Assembly (NCBI RefSeq): GCF_002138415.1
Contig: NZ_CP015612.1
Location: forward strand, 3,264,001 to 3,328,000
Length of the DNA stretch: 64,000 bases
Direction: 5' to 3'
From: Stenotrophomonas maltophilia
GTDB taxonomy: Bacteria > Pseudomonadota > Gammaproteobacteria > Xanthomonadales > Xanthomonadaceae
Positions 32,227 through 43,991 of this stretch are shown in pieces; within the stretch, counting starts at the first letter, position 1; each line of letters opens with the position of its first letter. The position numbers were made by a program, and so were the translations under genes. Under the pieces are notes generated by a model, which saw only the letters and a program-made list of their open reading frames with translations, searched no databases and was not told the DNA's origin.

Positions 32227-35037
32227 GTGAAACACCTGATCCAACGGCCCGCCAGCCGCCGCCGCTCCACCCTGGCATCGTCCATCACCCATATCCTTAC
32301 CGGCGGCACCCTGCTGCTGGTTGGCGCGGTGGCTTCCACCTCCGCCTTCGCACAGGAGCAGGAAAAGGCCACCAACCTCGACCGCATCACGGTCACCGGC
32401 TCGAACATTCCGCGCACCAACACCGAAACACCGTCCCCGGTGCAGGTAGTGACCCGTCAGGAAATCGACCGCACCGGCAAGACCTCGCTGTCCGAGTACC
32501 TGCAGACGCTGACCGCTGATGGCGCCGGCTCGATTCCCAAGTCCTTCGGCAGCGGTTTCGCCGGAGGTGGTGCGGGCATCTCGCTGCGCGGCCTCGGTGC
32601 CGGTTCGACCCTGGTGCTGTTGAACGGCCGCCGCATGGCGACCTACGGCCTGGCCGACGACGGCCAGAAGGTCTTCACCGACCTGAGCACCATCCCGCTC
32701 GACGCGGTTGAACGTGTCGAAGTGCTGAAGGACGGCGCCTCCGCGATCTACGGCTCCGATGCCATCGCCGGCGTGGTCAACATCATCCTGCGCAGTGACT
32801 TCACCGGCGCCATCCTGCGTGGCTCCTACGGGATGTCCGGCGACGGCGACGGCGACCAGAAGAAGGCGACCCTGACCGCCGGTACCGGCGACCTCGCCAC
32901 CGATGGCTGGAATGCGTTCTTCAGCCTGGATGTCGGCAAGAGCGATGAGATCAAGATCAGCGACCGCAAGAACCGCAAGTGGATCGGCACAGGCGACACC
33001 CGCCAGTGGGGCTACGGCAACAATGCGCAGTTCCTGGGTGGCGCCTATACCAACGGCGGCGCCAGTGGCGGCGTGGGCCCCAATGGCTCGTACTACAACT
33101 CCGCCGGCCTGCTGGTACCGCTGCCGGGTTGCCAGGGTCTGACCACCATCGGTGGCCAGACCGATGCCTCGGTGGCCGCGCAGGGCTGCCTGTGGGATCC
33201 GAACCAGCAATACCGCGACATCTCGCCGGAGGAGAAGTACGTCAACGTGTTCGGCCGCGCCAGCTTTGCCTTCGGTGAAGGCGGAGAGGTCTATACCGAG
33301 ATCGGCTACTCGAAGAAGGAAACCACCTTCAGCAACACGCCATCGAGCGTTTCCGGCGGTTGGGGCTATCCGGGCCACACCGTCAACGCCAACAGTGGCT
33401 CGGGGGCGACCATGCTGGGCGCCAACCATCCTGACAATCCGCTCTATGGTCAGGCGGGTGCAGTTCCGGTGCGGGTACGCTATTCGGCGTGGGACGTCGG
33501 CCCGCGCGTGACCGAGAACACCAACGAGTTCAATCGTTTCCTGGTCGGCGTCAAGGGCAACTGGGGCGACTGGAGCTACGACACCGCCTACCTGCATTCG
33601 GGCACCGACCTGACCAGCAAGCGCAACGGCTTCCTGCGCTACAGCGCCGTGCGCTGTGCGCTGGGTGACGGCAACTGCGCCGGCGGCGTATGGCGTATCG
33701 GCGAAGATGCAGGCAAGAACTCGCAGGCGCTGTACAACTACATCTCCCCGACCATCAACGCCAACGCCAAGTCCAGCCTGGACATGTTCGACTTCACCGT
33801 GTCGCGCAGCCTGATGGACCTGAAGGGCGGCCCGCTCGGTCTGGCAATGGGTACCGAATGGCGTCGCACCAGCAACAGCCTGACCCCGCAGACCTACACC
33901 GACGTGGGTGACATCATCGGCCTGGGCTATTCGGCCTACGACGGCATCCAGAACGTGTACGCCGGCTACGTCGAGTTGTCCGCGCCGGTGCTGGAATCCC
34001 TCGAACTGTCCGGCGCCATCCGCTACGACAAGTACGATGGTGGTGACGGCAAGGCCACGCCGAAGCTGGGCATCAAGTGGACCCCGGCCGACTGGATCGC
34101 GCTGCGCGCCAGCTATGCCGAAGGCTTCCGTGCCCCGAACCCCGCAGAGAACGGTCGCGGTGGCTTGGCGGCCTTCTCCAATGCGGAAGATCCGGTGCGC
34201 TGCGCCGCACAGAACAACACCACCAACTGCAGTGCGCGCTCGGTGGCCATCATCACCACGCCGAATCCGGACCTGAAGCCGGAAAAATCCAAGAGCTATT
34301 CGGTGGGCGTGGTGCTGCAGCCGACCCGCAGCACGTCGCTGACGGTGGACGCCTGGGAAATCAAGCGCACGGACGAGATCGCCGCCAGTGATACCGACGA
34401 CGCCATCGCCGCCGGCAACGTGGTCCGCGATACCGACCTGATCAACGGCATTCCGGGTACCGGCAGCATCCTGGCCGTCAACACCGAGTACGTGAACGCC
34501 GCTTCGTCGCGTGTTCGCGGTATCGATACCGATATCCGCCAGACGTTCGATATCGGCCCGGGCCAGCTGGAAATGGACCTGCAGTGGAGCCATCTGCTGA
34601 AGTTCGAGCGCACCAGTGGCGGCAGCACCGATGACTACCTGGGCACGCATGGCAACTGCGACGTGACCAACTGCATCGGCACGCCGAAGGACAAGATCAA
34701 CTTCGGCACCACCTGGCGCCAGGGTCCGTGGAGCGTCAGTGGCGTCGCCAACTACATCTCCAGCATGGACAACGTTGGCAAGCGTGGCGGCAACTACCTG
34801 TTCCGTTATGCCGACGGCACGCCGGTGAAGAAGATTTCCTCCTTCACCACCTTCGACCTGTCCGGCCGCTGGAGTGTCACCGAGCAGTTCGAACTCAATG
34901 CCTCTGTGCAGAACCTGTTCGACCGCATCGCTCCGCTGGATCCGGTCACCTATGGCGCTGTGAACTACAACCCGATGCATTTCAGCGGTGCCGTTGGCCG
35001 CTACTTCACGGTGGGTGCCAAGTACTCGTTCAAGTAA
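32227..35037 (+). CDS. TonB-dependent receptor
   Basis: Outer-membrane receptor of 936 aa. A long signal peptide ends near residue 42 (STSAFAQ). The plug domain (about 50-190) contains RITVTGSNIPRTNTETPSPV, GISLRGLGAGSTLVLLNGRR and YGSDAIAGVVNIIL. The beta barrel fills the rest and ends with aromatic AVGRYFTVGAKYSFK. Several cysteine pairs in extracellular loops (for example CALGDGNC) suggest disulfide-stabilised loops. The start is GTG at 32227 with TAGGAGAG upstream. The substrate is unknown; similar xanthomonad receptors import plant sugars, siderophores or peptides. A 198-bp leader separates it from tonB. Confidence 0.93.
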   Translation: MKHLIQRPASRRRSTLASSITHILTGGTLLLVGAVASTSAFAQEQEKATNLDRITVTGSNIPRTNTETPSPVQVVTRQEIDRTGKTSLSEYLQTLTADGAGSIPKSFGSGFAGGGAGISLRGLGAGSTLVLLNGRRMATYGLADDGQKVFTDLSTIPLDAVERVEVLKDGASAIYGSDAIAGVVNIILRSDFTGAILRGSYGMSGDGDGDQKKATLTAGTGDLATDGWNAFFSLDVGKSDEIKISDRKNRKWIGTGDTRQWGYGNNAQFLGGAYTNGGASGGVGPNGSYYNSAGLLVPLPGCQGLTTIGGQTDASVAAQGCLWDPNQQYRDISPEEKYVNVFGRASFAFGEGGEVYTEIGYSKKETTFSNTPSSVSGGWGYPGHTVNANSGSGATMLGANHPDNPLYGQAGAVPVRVRYSAWDVGPRVTENTNEFNRFLVGVKGNWGDWSYDTAYLHSGTDLTSKRNGFLRYSAVRCALGDGNCAGGVWRIGEDAGKNSQALYNYISPTINANAKSSLDMFDFTVSRSLMDLKGGPLGLAMGTEWRRTSNSLTPQTYTDVGDIIGLGYSAYDGIQNVYAGYVELSAPVLESLELSGAIRYDKYDGGDGKATPKLGIKWTPADWIALRASYAEGFRAPNPAENGRGGLAAFSNAEDPVRCAAQNNTTNCSARSVAIITTPNPDLKPEKSKSYSVGVVLQPTRSTSLTVDAWEIKRTDEIAASDTDDAIAAGNVVRDTDLINGIPGTGSILAVNTEYVNAASSRVRGIDTDIRQTFDIGPGQLEMDLQWSHLLKFERTSGGSTDDYLGTHGNCDVTNCIGTPKDKINFGTTWRQGPWSVSGVANYISSMDNVGKRGGNYLFRYADGTPVKKISSFTTFDLSGRWSVTEQFELNASVQNLFDRIAPLDPVTYGAVNYNPMHFSGAVGRYFTVGAKYSFK

Positions 35038-35060
35038 CAGCGGTCATTGCGACCTCCTCG

Positions 35061-35086
35061 AAGGCCCGGGCACCTGCCCGGGCCTT
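35061..35086 (+). terminator. Strong hairpin after the receptor gene
   Basis: AAGGCCCGGGCA and TGCCCGGGCCTT pair around CC, a 12-bp stem 23 nt after the stop. The following T-run is short, so it may act as an mRNA-end stabiliser as much as a terminator. Confidence 0.6.
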
Positions 35087-35166
35087 CGTCGTTGCGGCTC
35101 TTGCAGGCATGTTCACGAGCACATCGCTACCGTGTGCATGCGGCATCACCGCCGCAGGGGATCTGC

Positions 35167-36588
35167 ATGGCCGCGACATCGCAGCGCCTGGGCCTGCCCG
35201 CGTTGACCGCACTGGTGGTCGGCTCGATGGTTGGCGCCGGCATCTTTTCATTGCCGCAGAACGTGGCGCGCAGCGCTGGCCCGGCAGCGGCGCTGATCGG
35301 CTGGGCGGTAAGTGGCGCCGGCATGCTGATGCTGGCCTTCGTGTTCCAGGCCCTGGCCAACCGCCGGCCGGATCTCGATACCGGCATCTACGCGTATGCG
35401 CGCGAGGGCTTCGGCAACTACATCGGTTTCTCCGCAGCATGGGGTTACTGGGTTGCCTCGGTGCTTGGCAACGCCAGCTTCTTCGTGCTGATCTTCAGCG
35501 GCCTCGGCCATTTCCTGCCGATCTTCGGCGAAGGCAATACCCCGGCCGCCGTGGCCGCTTCGTCGCTACTCCTCTGGACCGTGCACCTGCTGGTGCTGCG
35601 CGGCCTGCGCACCGCCGCCATCGTCAATGGACTGGTGACGGTGGCCAAACTGCTGCCGATCGCGCTGTTCCTGATCCTGGCCGCCGGCGCGTTCCGCATG
35701 GATGTATTCCGTGCCGACTTCCTCGGTACGCCTGCACTGGGCGATCTCGGCCAGCAGCTGCGCGGCATGATGCTGGTGACCGTATGGGTGTTCATCGGCA
35801 TCGAAGGCGCCAGCATCTACTCGGGGCGCGCGGCCCGGCGCGCCGATGTCGGCCGCGCCACGGTAATTGGCTTCCTCGGCGTCTGGCTGCTGCTGGTGCT
35901 GGTCAGCCTGCTGTCGATGGGCGTGCTGTCGCAGGCCCAGCTGGCCGGGCTGCCCAATCCGTCGATGGCCTACGTGCTGCGCGCCATCGTTGGCGAATGG
36001 GGCGCGACGGTGATCATCATCGGTTCGATCATTTCGGTGCTGGGCGCGTTGCTGGCCTGGGTGCTGCTGTGCGCCGAAGTGCTGTATGCCGCCGCAGGTG
36101 ACGGCACCATGCCCGCCTTCCTCGGCCGTGAGAACGCGCGTGGCGTGCCGGCCAATGCACTGTGGTTGAGCAACGGGCTGATCCAGTTGTTCCTGTTGCT
36201 GGTGCTGGTCAATGCCGGCAGCTACACCGGGCTGGTGCTGCTGGCCGCGTCGATGAGCCTGGTGCCCTACTTCATGTCCACGGCATTCGGCGTGCAGCTG
36301 GCCTGGCGCGGGCAGGCCTACGTTGGCGAACCACGCGTACGCTGGCGTGATTTCGGGGTGGCACTGCTGGCCAGTGCGTATGCGCTGTGGCTGGTGTATG
36401 CCGGTGGCCTCGACAATCTGCTGCTGTCGGTGCTGCTGTACGTGCCCGGCGTAGTACTGTTCGCACTGACCCGGCGCCAACGCGGCGAACAGGTATTCAC
36501 GCGTTGGGAGTGGATGCTGTTCGGCGCGATCCTGATCGTGGCGATCGCCACGCTGGTGGCGTTCTGGCGAGGAACACTGACATTGTAG
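35167..36588 (+). CDS. APC-family amino acid permease (basic amino acid antiporter type)
   Basis: Inner-membrane transporter of 473 aa with about 12 helices. The first helix motif, LVVGSMVGAGIFSLPQNVAR, and RRPDLDTGIYAYAREGFGNY match the basic amino acid/polyamine antiporter group (arginine-ornithine ArcD and lysine permeases). GIEGASIYSGRA lies in helix 6. The ATG at 35167 removes an unlikely upstream extension. No arginine deiminase genes are near, so arginine/ornithine exchange is only one option. The stop codon TAG coincides with the GTAG head of a REP element. Confidence 0.88.
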   Translation: MAATSQRLGLPALTALVVGSMVGAGIFSLPQNVARSAGPAAALIGWAVSGAGMLMLAFVFQALANRRPDLDTGIYAYAREGFGNYIGFSAAWGYWVASVLGNASFFVLIFSGLGHFLPIFGEGNTPAAVAASSLLLWTVHLLVLRGLRTAAIVNGLVTVAKLLPIALFLILAAGAFRMDVFRADFLGTPALGDLGQQLRGMMLVTVWVFIGIEGASIYSGRAARRADVGRATVIGFLGVWLLLVLVSLLSMGVLSQAQLAGLPNPSMAYVLRAIVGEWGATVIIIGSIISVLGALLAWVLLCAEVLYAAAGDGTMPAFLGRENARGVPANALWLSNGLIQLFLLLVLVNAGSYTGLVLLAASMSLVPYFMSTAFGVQLAWRGQAYVGEPRVRWRDFGVALLASAYALWLVYAGGLDNLLLSVLLYVPGVVLFALTRRQRGEQVFTRWEWMLFGAILIVAIATLVAFWRGTLTL

Positions 36589-36646
36589 CCAAGCCATGCT
36601 TGGCTGCTGCGGATGAACCAGCCGAGCATGGGCTCGGCTCTCCAAC
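36585..36646. repeat. REP pair supplying a stop codon
   Basis: GTAGCCAAGCCATGCTTGGC (from 36585) begins inside the permease gene, and its TAG is the stop codon. An opposed unit follows (about 36619-36646, GCCGAGCATGGGCTCGGC), but its outer GTAG has decayed to GGAG. Confidence 0.75.
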
Positions 36647-36651
36647 AAGGC

Positions 36652-36683
36652 AAAAAAAAACCTGCATCTCGCGATGCAGGTTT
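36652..36683 (-). terminator. Rho-independent terminator of the tRNA gene
   Basis: On the minus strand CCTGCATC/GATGCAGG forms a stem with a short loop, followed by nine T. It lies 7 nt after the tRNA-Asn 3' end. Confidence 0.9.
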
Positions 36684-36690
36684 CTCAAGG

Positions 36691-36767
36691 TGGCGCCCGA
36701 AGTTGGACTCGAACCAACGACCCCCTGATTAACAGTCAAGTGCTCTAACCGGCTGAGCTATTCGGGC
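36691..36767 (-). tRNA. tRNA-Asn (GUU)
   Basis: A 77-nt tRNA with encoded CCA. The acceptor stem pairs GCCCGAA with TTCGGGC, the discriminator is G, the T-loop is GTTCGAGTCC, and the anticodon loop CTGTTAA gives anticodon GTT for asparagine. It is followed by its own terminator and lies just downstream of the leuS-rlmH gene string. Confidence 0.97.
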
Positions 36768-36789
36768 AGACGACTAGTATAACCGCTCT

Positions 36790-37260
36790 TCACGCGCGAT
36801 GGTAGGGGTGATTGGCAATCATTGCGGCAGCCCGGTACAGCTGCTCGGCCACCACCAGGCGCACCAGCATGTGCGGCAGCGTCAGCGGTCCGATCGACCA
36901 CTTCTCATCGGCCAGCGCGGAGACTTCCGGCGAATGTCCTTCCGGGCCACCGATCAGGAAGGCGAGATCCCTGCCCTGCCCGCGCCAATGTTCCAGGCGC
37001 TGTGCCAGTTGTTCCGAACTGAGCTGGCGGCCGGGCACATCCAGGGCCACCACATAGGCGTTCTTCGGCAGCGCGGCGATGACCCGCTTGCCTTCATCTT
37101 CAGTGGCGCGGCGCGGATCACGCCCCTTGCCGCGCAGGCCGGGCTCGATTTCCACCAGCTCGAACGGCAGCCAGTGCGACAGCCGCTTCTGGTACTCGGC
37201 GAAGCCCTGCGCGACCCAGCTGGGCGCGCGTTCACCGGTGGCGATCAGGCGGGCTTTCAT
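36790..37260 (-). CDS. rlmH: 23S rRNA (pseudouridine(1915)-N3)-methyltransferase RlmH
   Basis: SPOUT-class methyltransferase of 156 aa that methylates pseudouridine 1915 in helix 69 of 23S rRNA on the assembled ribosome. The SAM-binding knot region is visible as DLAFLIGGPEGHSPEVSALA, and the C-terminus is LVRLVVAEQLYRAAAMIANH followed by PYHR. Length and N-terminus (KARLIATGERAPSW) are normal. It follows rsfS with a 66-nt gap, the common rsfS-rlmH arrangement. Confidence 0.96.
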   Translation of the reverse strand: MKARLIATGERAPSWVAQGFAEYQKRLSHWLPFELVEIEPGLRGKGRDPRRATEDEGKRVIAALPKNAYVVALDVPGRQLSSEQLAQRLEHWRGQGRDLAFLIGGPEGHSPEVSALADEKWSIGPLTLPHMLVRLVVAEQLYRAAAMIANHPYHRA

Positions 37261-37326
37261 CTACACGGTCCTCCAAAACGTCGACGGCGCCATCGGCGCC
37301 GTCGAAGGGATGCATCAACGTGCGGC

Positions 37327-37737
37327 TCAGGCCACTTCGTCGTCGCTGGACGGCGGCTGGTCGCCAACGGTCCACAGGCGCTCAAGGGCGTAGAACTCAC
37401 GCACGCGCGGCAGCATCACATGTACGATCACGTCGCCCAGGTCGACCAGCACCCACTCGGCTTCGCGCTCGCCTTCAACACCCAGCGGCATCACGTCGAT
37501 GTTCTTGGCGAAGCGCACGACTTCATCGGCGATCGACTTGACGTGGCGGGTCGAGGTGCCCGAAACGACGATCATGTAGTCGGCAACGCTGGACCGGCCG
37601 CGCACGTCGATCTCGACCAGGTCCTTGGCCTTCAGGTCTTCGGTGGCTTGGCGGACGCTGGCCAGCAGTTCCGGCACGGACGGCGGCGGGCTGGGCAGAT
37701 CGACCTTGATGGTCTGGGGCTGGGTCTGGTTGCTCAA
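37327..37737 (-). CDS. rsfS: Ribosomal silencing factor RsfS
   Basis: Protein of 136 aa that binds L14 on the 50S subunit and blocks 30S joining in stationary phase. The conserved core (about residues 25-128) includes KAKDLVEIDVRGRSSVADYM and EWVLVDLGDVIVHVMLP. About 20 extra residues with a proline-rich stretch precede it, longer than in E. coli. The C-terminal tail is acidic. It lies between nadD and rlmH in the conserved operon. Confidence 0.95.
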   Translation of the reverse strand: MSNQTQPQTIKVDLPSPPPSVPELLASVRQATEDLKAKDLVEIDVRGRSSVADYMIVVSGTSTRHVKSIADEVVRFAKNIDVMPLGVEGEREAEWVLVDLGDVIVHVMLPRVREFYALERLWTVGDQPPSSDDEVA

Positions 37738-37795
37738 AGTGGATCGACTCGATAAACGTGGGGGCGATTATACGGGGATGGCGCCGCCGCGCCAT

Positions 37796-38461
37796 TCACG
37801 GCGTGGCGGGTCGGTACAGCCCGTGTGCAGCCACAAAGTCGGCCACGGCCGGCGGCAGCAATGCACGCCAGGGGCCGCCGGAGGCGATCTGTGAGCGCAC
37901 GGCACTGGCCGATTCCTCGCGCAGCGGGTGGTGCAGGCGCAGGATGCGCCCGGCCGGGCTGGCAAACAGGGCCTGTTCGTTGTCGGCCCAGCGCCCTTCC
38001 AGCGCGCGGCCCAGCTCGCCGTCGATCGAGGCCCGCAGCGGGCTGCCCGGCCGTTCAGCCACAACGAAATGGGCCAGCCCGAACAGGGCCTCCCATTCGT
38101 GCCAGCTGGACAGGCCCAGCAGGCTGTCGGCGCCGACCAGCCAGGCCAGCGGCCGGCTCGGGCCGAGTTCGCCACGCAGCTCGCGCAGGGTATCGACGGT
38201 ATAGGAAGGACGACCGGGATAGCGGGCAGCACGGTCCAGCTCGCGCCGGTCCAGCAGCAGGCCGGGTTCGTCGCCGATGGCCAGAGACAGCATGCTGCAA
38301 CGCTGCTCGGCCGTGGCACCGGGCACCGCACGGTGCGGTGGGTCGGCCGCCGGCAGCATGCGCACGGCAACCTGCAGTTCGTCACGGGCAGCCCGCGCGA
38401 TCGCCAGGTGACCGAGGTGCACCGGATCGAAGGTGCCCCCGTAATAGATCCGCAGGCTCAT
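37796..38461 (-). CDS. nadD: Nicotinate-nucleotide adenylyltransferase
   Basis: Enzyme of 221 aa that joins nicotinate mononucleotide and ATP to give deamido-NAD in NAD synthesis. The nucleotidyltransferase motif YYGGTFDPVHLGHLAIA is at the N-terminus. WLVGADSLLGLSSWHEW is in the middle, and the C-terminal SASAVRSQIASG replaces the usual ISST-x-x-R. It starts 3 nt after holA ends, so the two are probably translated together. Confidence 0.95.
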   Translation of the reverse strand: MSLRIYYGGTFDPVHLGHLAIARAARDELQVAVRMLPAADPPHRAVPGATAEQRCSMLSLAIGDEPGLLLDRRELDRAARYPGRPSYTVDTLRELRGELGPSRPLAWLVGADSLLGLSSWHEWEALFGLAHFVVAERPGSPLRASIDGELGRALEGRWADNEQALFASPAGRILRLHHPLREESASAVRSQIASGGPWRALLPPAVADFVAAHGLYRPATP

Positions 38462-38464
38462 TGC

Positions 38465-39502
38465 TCAGGCCCGCGCCAGCAGGCGCACGGCACGCGGTTC
38501 GGCCACGGCCACCAGCAGGCGCTCCAGTGCCAGCCACGCATCGCCGTCGGCCCGCCCCTTGGCGATGCGGTCGACCAGGCCCGCTTCGGCCACGAAGCGC
38601 TCCCAGCGTTTGCCTTCCGGGTGCCGCTGCAACGCGCGCTTGTACGGCGCCTGACGCGATTCCCAGATGCCGCGCGATTTCATTTCGGCGGCCAGGTTGC
38701 CGCCACGGGCCTGCACCCGGGCCAGACCGGCACCGGCCAGCAGCTCGCGGATAACCATCGGCATCAACGCAGCCACCGCCTCACCCTCGCCTCGCAGGCC
38801 GGCCAGCATGCGCAGCACCGCTGGCGGTTGCCCGGAGAATGCCGCCTCCACCAGCCGGAACACGTCATAGCGGGCGGCATCGGCCACCAGCGACTCCATG
38901 CGCTCCACATCCAGCGGCTGGCCATCGGCCAACAGCGCCAGCTTGTCGATTTCCTGGGCGGCCGCCAGCAGGTTGCCTTCCACCCGCTCGGCCAGGCGCT
39001 GCACGGCGGCCGGGTCCGCGCGCAGGCCCTTGCCACGCAGGCGGCGCTCGATCCAGTCCGGCAGTTCGTGCGGCTTGATCGCCCACGCCACCGACAGCAC
39101 GCCGATGCGGTTGACCGCCTCGGCCCACTTGCCCTGATGGGCCTTGCTCCATTCGTTGGCAGTGATCATCAGCACCACGTCCGGCGCCGGGTTGGCGCAG
39201 AACTGGCTGATCACCTCGGCGCCGTCCTTGCCCGGCTTGCCGCTGGGCAGGCGCACCTCGACCAGGCGGCGGGCGCTGAACAGGCTGGGCGCATTGAAGC
39301 TGGCGTCGAGCTGGTTCCAGTCGAAATCGCGGCCATCGGCGTCGAACACCTCGCGCTCGCCAATACCGGCTGCACGCGCACGTGCACGGATGGCGTCGGC
39401 GGCCTCCAGCACGCGCAGGGTTTCCGGGCCGGCAATCACATAGACCGGCGCCAGCGCGGTATCAGCGCTCTGGCCGGCCAGCTGCTCCGGACGCAGTTCC
39501 AT
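38465..39502 (-). CDS. holA: DNA polymerase III subunit delta
   Basis: Clamp-loader delta subunit of 345 aa that opens the beta sliding clamp. The N-terminal region has the expected LRPEQLAGQSADTALAPVYV and VIAGPETLRVLEAADAIRAR, followed by an AAA+-like fold lacking a working ATP site and the collar domain. The length matches E. coli HolA (343 aa). It lies between lptE and nadD with spacers of 9 and 3 nt. Confidence 0.95.
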   Translation of the reverse strand: MELRPEQLAGQSADTALAPVYVIAGPETLRVLEAADAIRARARAAGIGEREVFDADGRDFDWNQLDASFNAPSLFSARRLVEVRLPSGKPGKDGAEVISQFCANPAPDVVLMITANEWSKAHQGKWAEAVNRIGVLSVAWAIKPHELPDWIERRLRGKGLRADPAAVQRLAERVEGNLLAAAQEIDKLALLADGQPLDVERMESLVADAARYDVFRLVEAAFSGQPPAVLRMLAGLRGEGEAVAALMPMVIRELLAGAGLARVQARGGNLAAEMKSRGIWESRQAPYKRALQRHPEGKRWERFVAEAGLVDRIAKGRADGDAWLALERLLVAVAEPRAVRLLARA

Positions 39503-39511
39503 CGCCGCGGC

Positions 39512-40096
39512 TCAGTGCTTGGCTGCGGGGACCGGCTCGGCCGGCACCGCACCATCATCCGGCTTGGCCTTCGGCGCCGACAGACTGCCGCCCTTCTCGA
39601 TCTCGGCACGGACCACGCTGTCGATGCGGCGGATGATCGACGCCGACATCTCCCGGCGCAGTTCATCGGCCAGGATCTCGCGTTCGGTGGTGGTACCGGT
39701 GGCGTCGGTTGGCGGCGACACGTAGTCACGCGAGAGCTCGATCACCTGCTGCGGCACCAGCTCGCTGCCATCCTCGCGACGGAAGATGAAGATCACCGCA
39801 TAGCGCAGGCTGTATTCCTGCGCACGGCCCTGCGAGTCGATGGCGATCGGCAGGTCGCCCCAGCGTTCGGACAGCACCTGCAGCTGGGTACTGGGTTCCT
39901 TGCTGTCCTCATCGGCCAGCTTGGCGCCGGACGCCAGCAGGCTGCGATTGAGCAGCTTGACCAGTTCGCTGTACGGCGCGGTGGAGACCACCTTCACCGG
40001 CGCCGTATCGGTCGGCAGCATCAGCTTGTTGCGCAGATGGAAGCCGCAGCCGGCAAGGCCGAGGGCAAGAACGAGGGCAAGCAGGATTCGGGTCAT
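39512..40096 (-). CDS. lptE: LPS-assembly lipoprotein LptE
   Basis: Outer-membrane lipoprotein of 194 aa that plugs the LptD barrel and helps deliver lipopolysaccharide to the cell surface. The signal ends in the lipobox GLAGC, and the mature protein begins CGFHLRNKLMLP, the family signature. The C-terminal region is rich in charged residues and longer than in E. coli (KGGSLSAPKAKPDDGAVPAE). The ATG at 40096 fits the signal peptide. It sits between leuS and holA, its standard position. Confidence 0.95.
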   Translation of the reverse strand: MTRILLALVLALGLAGCGFHLRNKLMLPTDTAPVKVVSTAPYSELVKLLNRSLLASGAKLADEDSKEPSTQLQVLSERWGDLPIAIDSQGRAQEYSLRYAVIFIFRREDGSELVPQQVIELSRDYVSPPTDATGTTTEREILADELRREMSASIIRRIDSVVRAEIEKGGSLSAPKAKPDDGAVPAEPVPAAKH

Positions 40097-40157
40097 GGAG
40101 ACAGTCTGGCGGAGCCGGGCGATCACGGCAACACACAGCGTGCCCGAAGCCGCGTGA

Positions 40158-40188
40158 ATGCAGGGCCATCATGCACATGGCCCTGCAT
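40158..40188. other. Perfect 12-bp hairpin in the leuS-lptE spacer
   Basis: ATGCAGGGCCAT and its exact complement surround a 7-nt loop; a second hairpin (GGCCACC/GGTGGCC) lies at about 40200-40218. Neither is followed by a T-run on the minus strand. They may modulate read-through from leuS into lptE. Confidence 0.5.
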
Positions 40189-40232
40189 CGGAAAGGCACC
40201 GGCCACCACGCGGGTGGCCGATGCGGGGTACG

Positions 40233-42980
<2,748 letters not shown>

Positions 42981-43580
42981 TCAGCGTGGCCGCGACAGCG
43001 GCAAGGCCAATGCCAGCCAGACCGCCCAGCAGGCAAAGGCGACCCGCTGCGCCAGCGGTGCCGGCAGTACGCCCTGCAGGGCGAAGGCCGCCAGCGCCGC
43101 CAGTACGCCGCAGGCAACCGCCACCCCGCCCAGCGCGCGGCCGTGCGTCTGGCGCAGCTGGGAGATGCCCAGTAACAGGGTGCCGGCGACGAAGCCCAGC
43201 ACCCAGACCATCCAGGCACTGGCGTGCAGCTGGCTGGCCGGCCCGTGCAGATCGTCCACATCCAGCGGCAGCAGGCCCATCGCGGCGAAGGCCAGCCCGC
43301 CCAACAGCAGCATCTGGCTACCCACCCGTGGCGCCCAGCCAGCGCTGGCCGGCAGGCGCCGGCGCAGGCACTCGGCCACCACCACCGCCAGCAGGCCCGG
43401 CAGCACGAAACCCAGCAGATTGAAGGCCAACGCGTGTGGCACGCCCTGCGCACCCAGCAGGGCCACCGGGTGCCGCGCCTGCGCATAACCTTCCAGGCCG
43501 GAGCCGAAGCCGGTCACGGCCAGAATGAACACGGTTGCAGCAAGCAACCCCAACCAACGATCACGCTGGAGCACGGACAT
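42981..43580 (-). CDS. DUF998-like membrane protein
   Basis: Protein of 199 aa with six predicted transmembrane helices. The pattern HALAFNLLGFVLPGLLAVVV followed by GLLPLDVDDLHGPASQLHAS resembles DUF998 membrane proteins, which have no assigned function. The HxS and DxxDLHG residues facing the middle of the membrane are notable. It lies 105 nt upstream of leuS on the same strand and may share its transcript. Confidence 0.75.
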   Translation of the reverse strand: MSVLQRDRWLGLLAATVFILAVTGFGSGLEGYAQARHPVALLGAQGVPHALAFNLLGFVLPGLLAVVVAECLRRRLPASAGWAPRVGSQMLLLGGLAFAAMGLLPLDVDDLHGPASQLHASAWMVWVLGFVAGTLLLGISQLRQTHGRALGGVAVACGVLAALAAFALQGVLPAPLAQRVAFACWAVWLALALPLSRPR

Positions 43581-43736
43581 CGCGCGAATTCACCCGGATA
43601 GGAAATGGACCGCCGCATTGTCGCGGCAGCGGCGCGTTGCGCCAAGCACTGCGGATTTCAGATCAATTCGATGTCCATGCGGCGCTCCTCCCGCAATGCT
43701 GTCGCCATGGCAGATCCGCCATGCCGGGAGTCCCCC

Positions 43737-43991
43737 ATGATCCAACGCATCTTCATCGCCACCACGCTCAGCCTTGGCCTGGCCACCGCCGCCCACGCCG
43801 CCGAATTCAGCTGCTATGCCAAGGTCGGCCCTGCCAGCGCCGCCCAGAACAGCGGCACGCTGATGGGGGGCGTCAGTGCCGCCAACCTGCAGGCGGCCGA
43901 AGCCGAGTATTTCAAGCGCACGTCGGCCACGAAGCCGGTCAGCTCCGGCAGGTGGGTGATCCATGAGCTGTATTGCGTGCCGCGCACGTAA
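43737..43991 (+). CDS. Small exported protein of unknown function
   Basis: Protein of 84 aa with a clear signal peptide (residues 1-21, ending AHAA). The mature part has about 62 residues with two cysteines (CYAK near the start, YCVPRT at the end), which could form one disulfide joining both ends. I do not recognise a family. GGGAG lies 5 nt before the ATG. It stands alone between two divergent or unrelated genes. Confidence 0.65.
   Translation: MIQRIFIATTLSLGLATAAHAAEFSCYAKVGPASAAQNSGTLMGGVSAANLQAAEAEYFKRTSATKPVSSGRWVIHELYCVPRT

Noticed and set aside
32155..34980. Long minus-strand open frame opposite the TonB-dependent receptor
   Set aside because: Its product is low-complexity with no motif, while the plus strand encodes a complete receptor.
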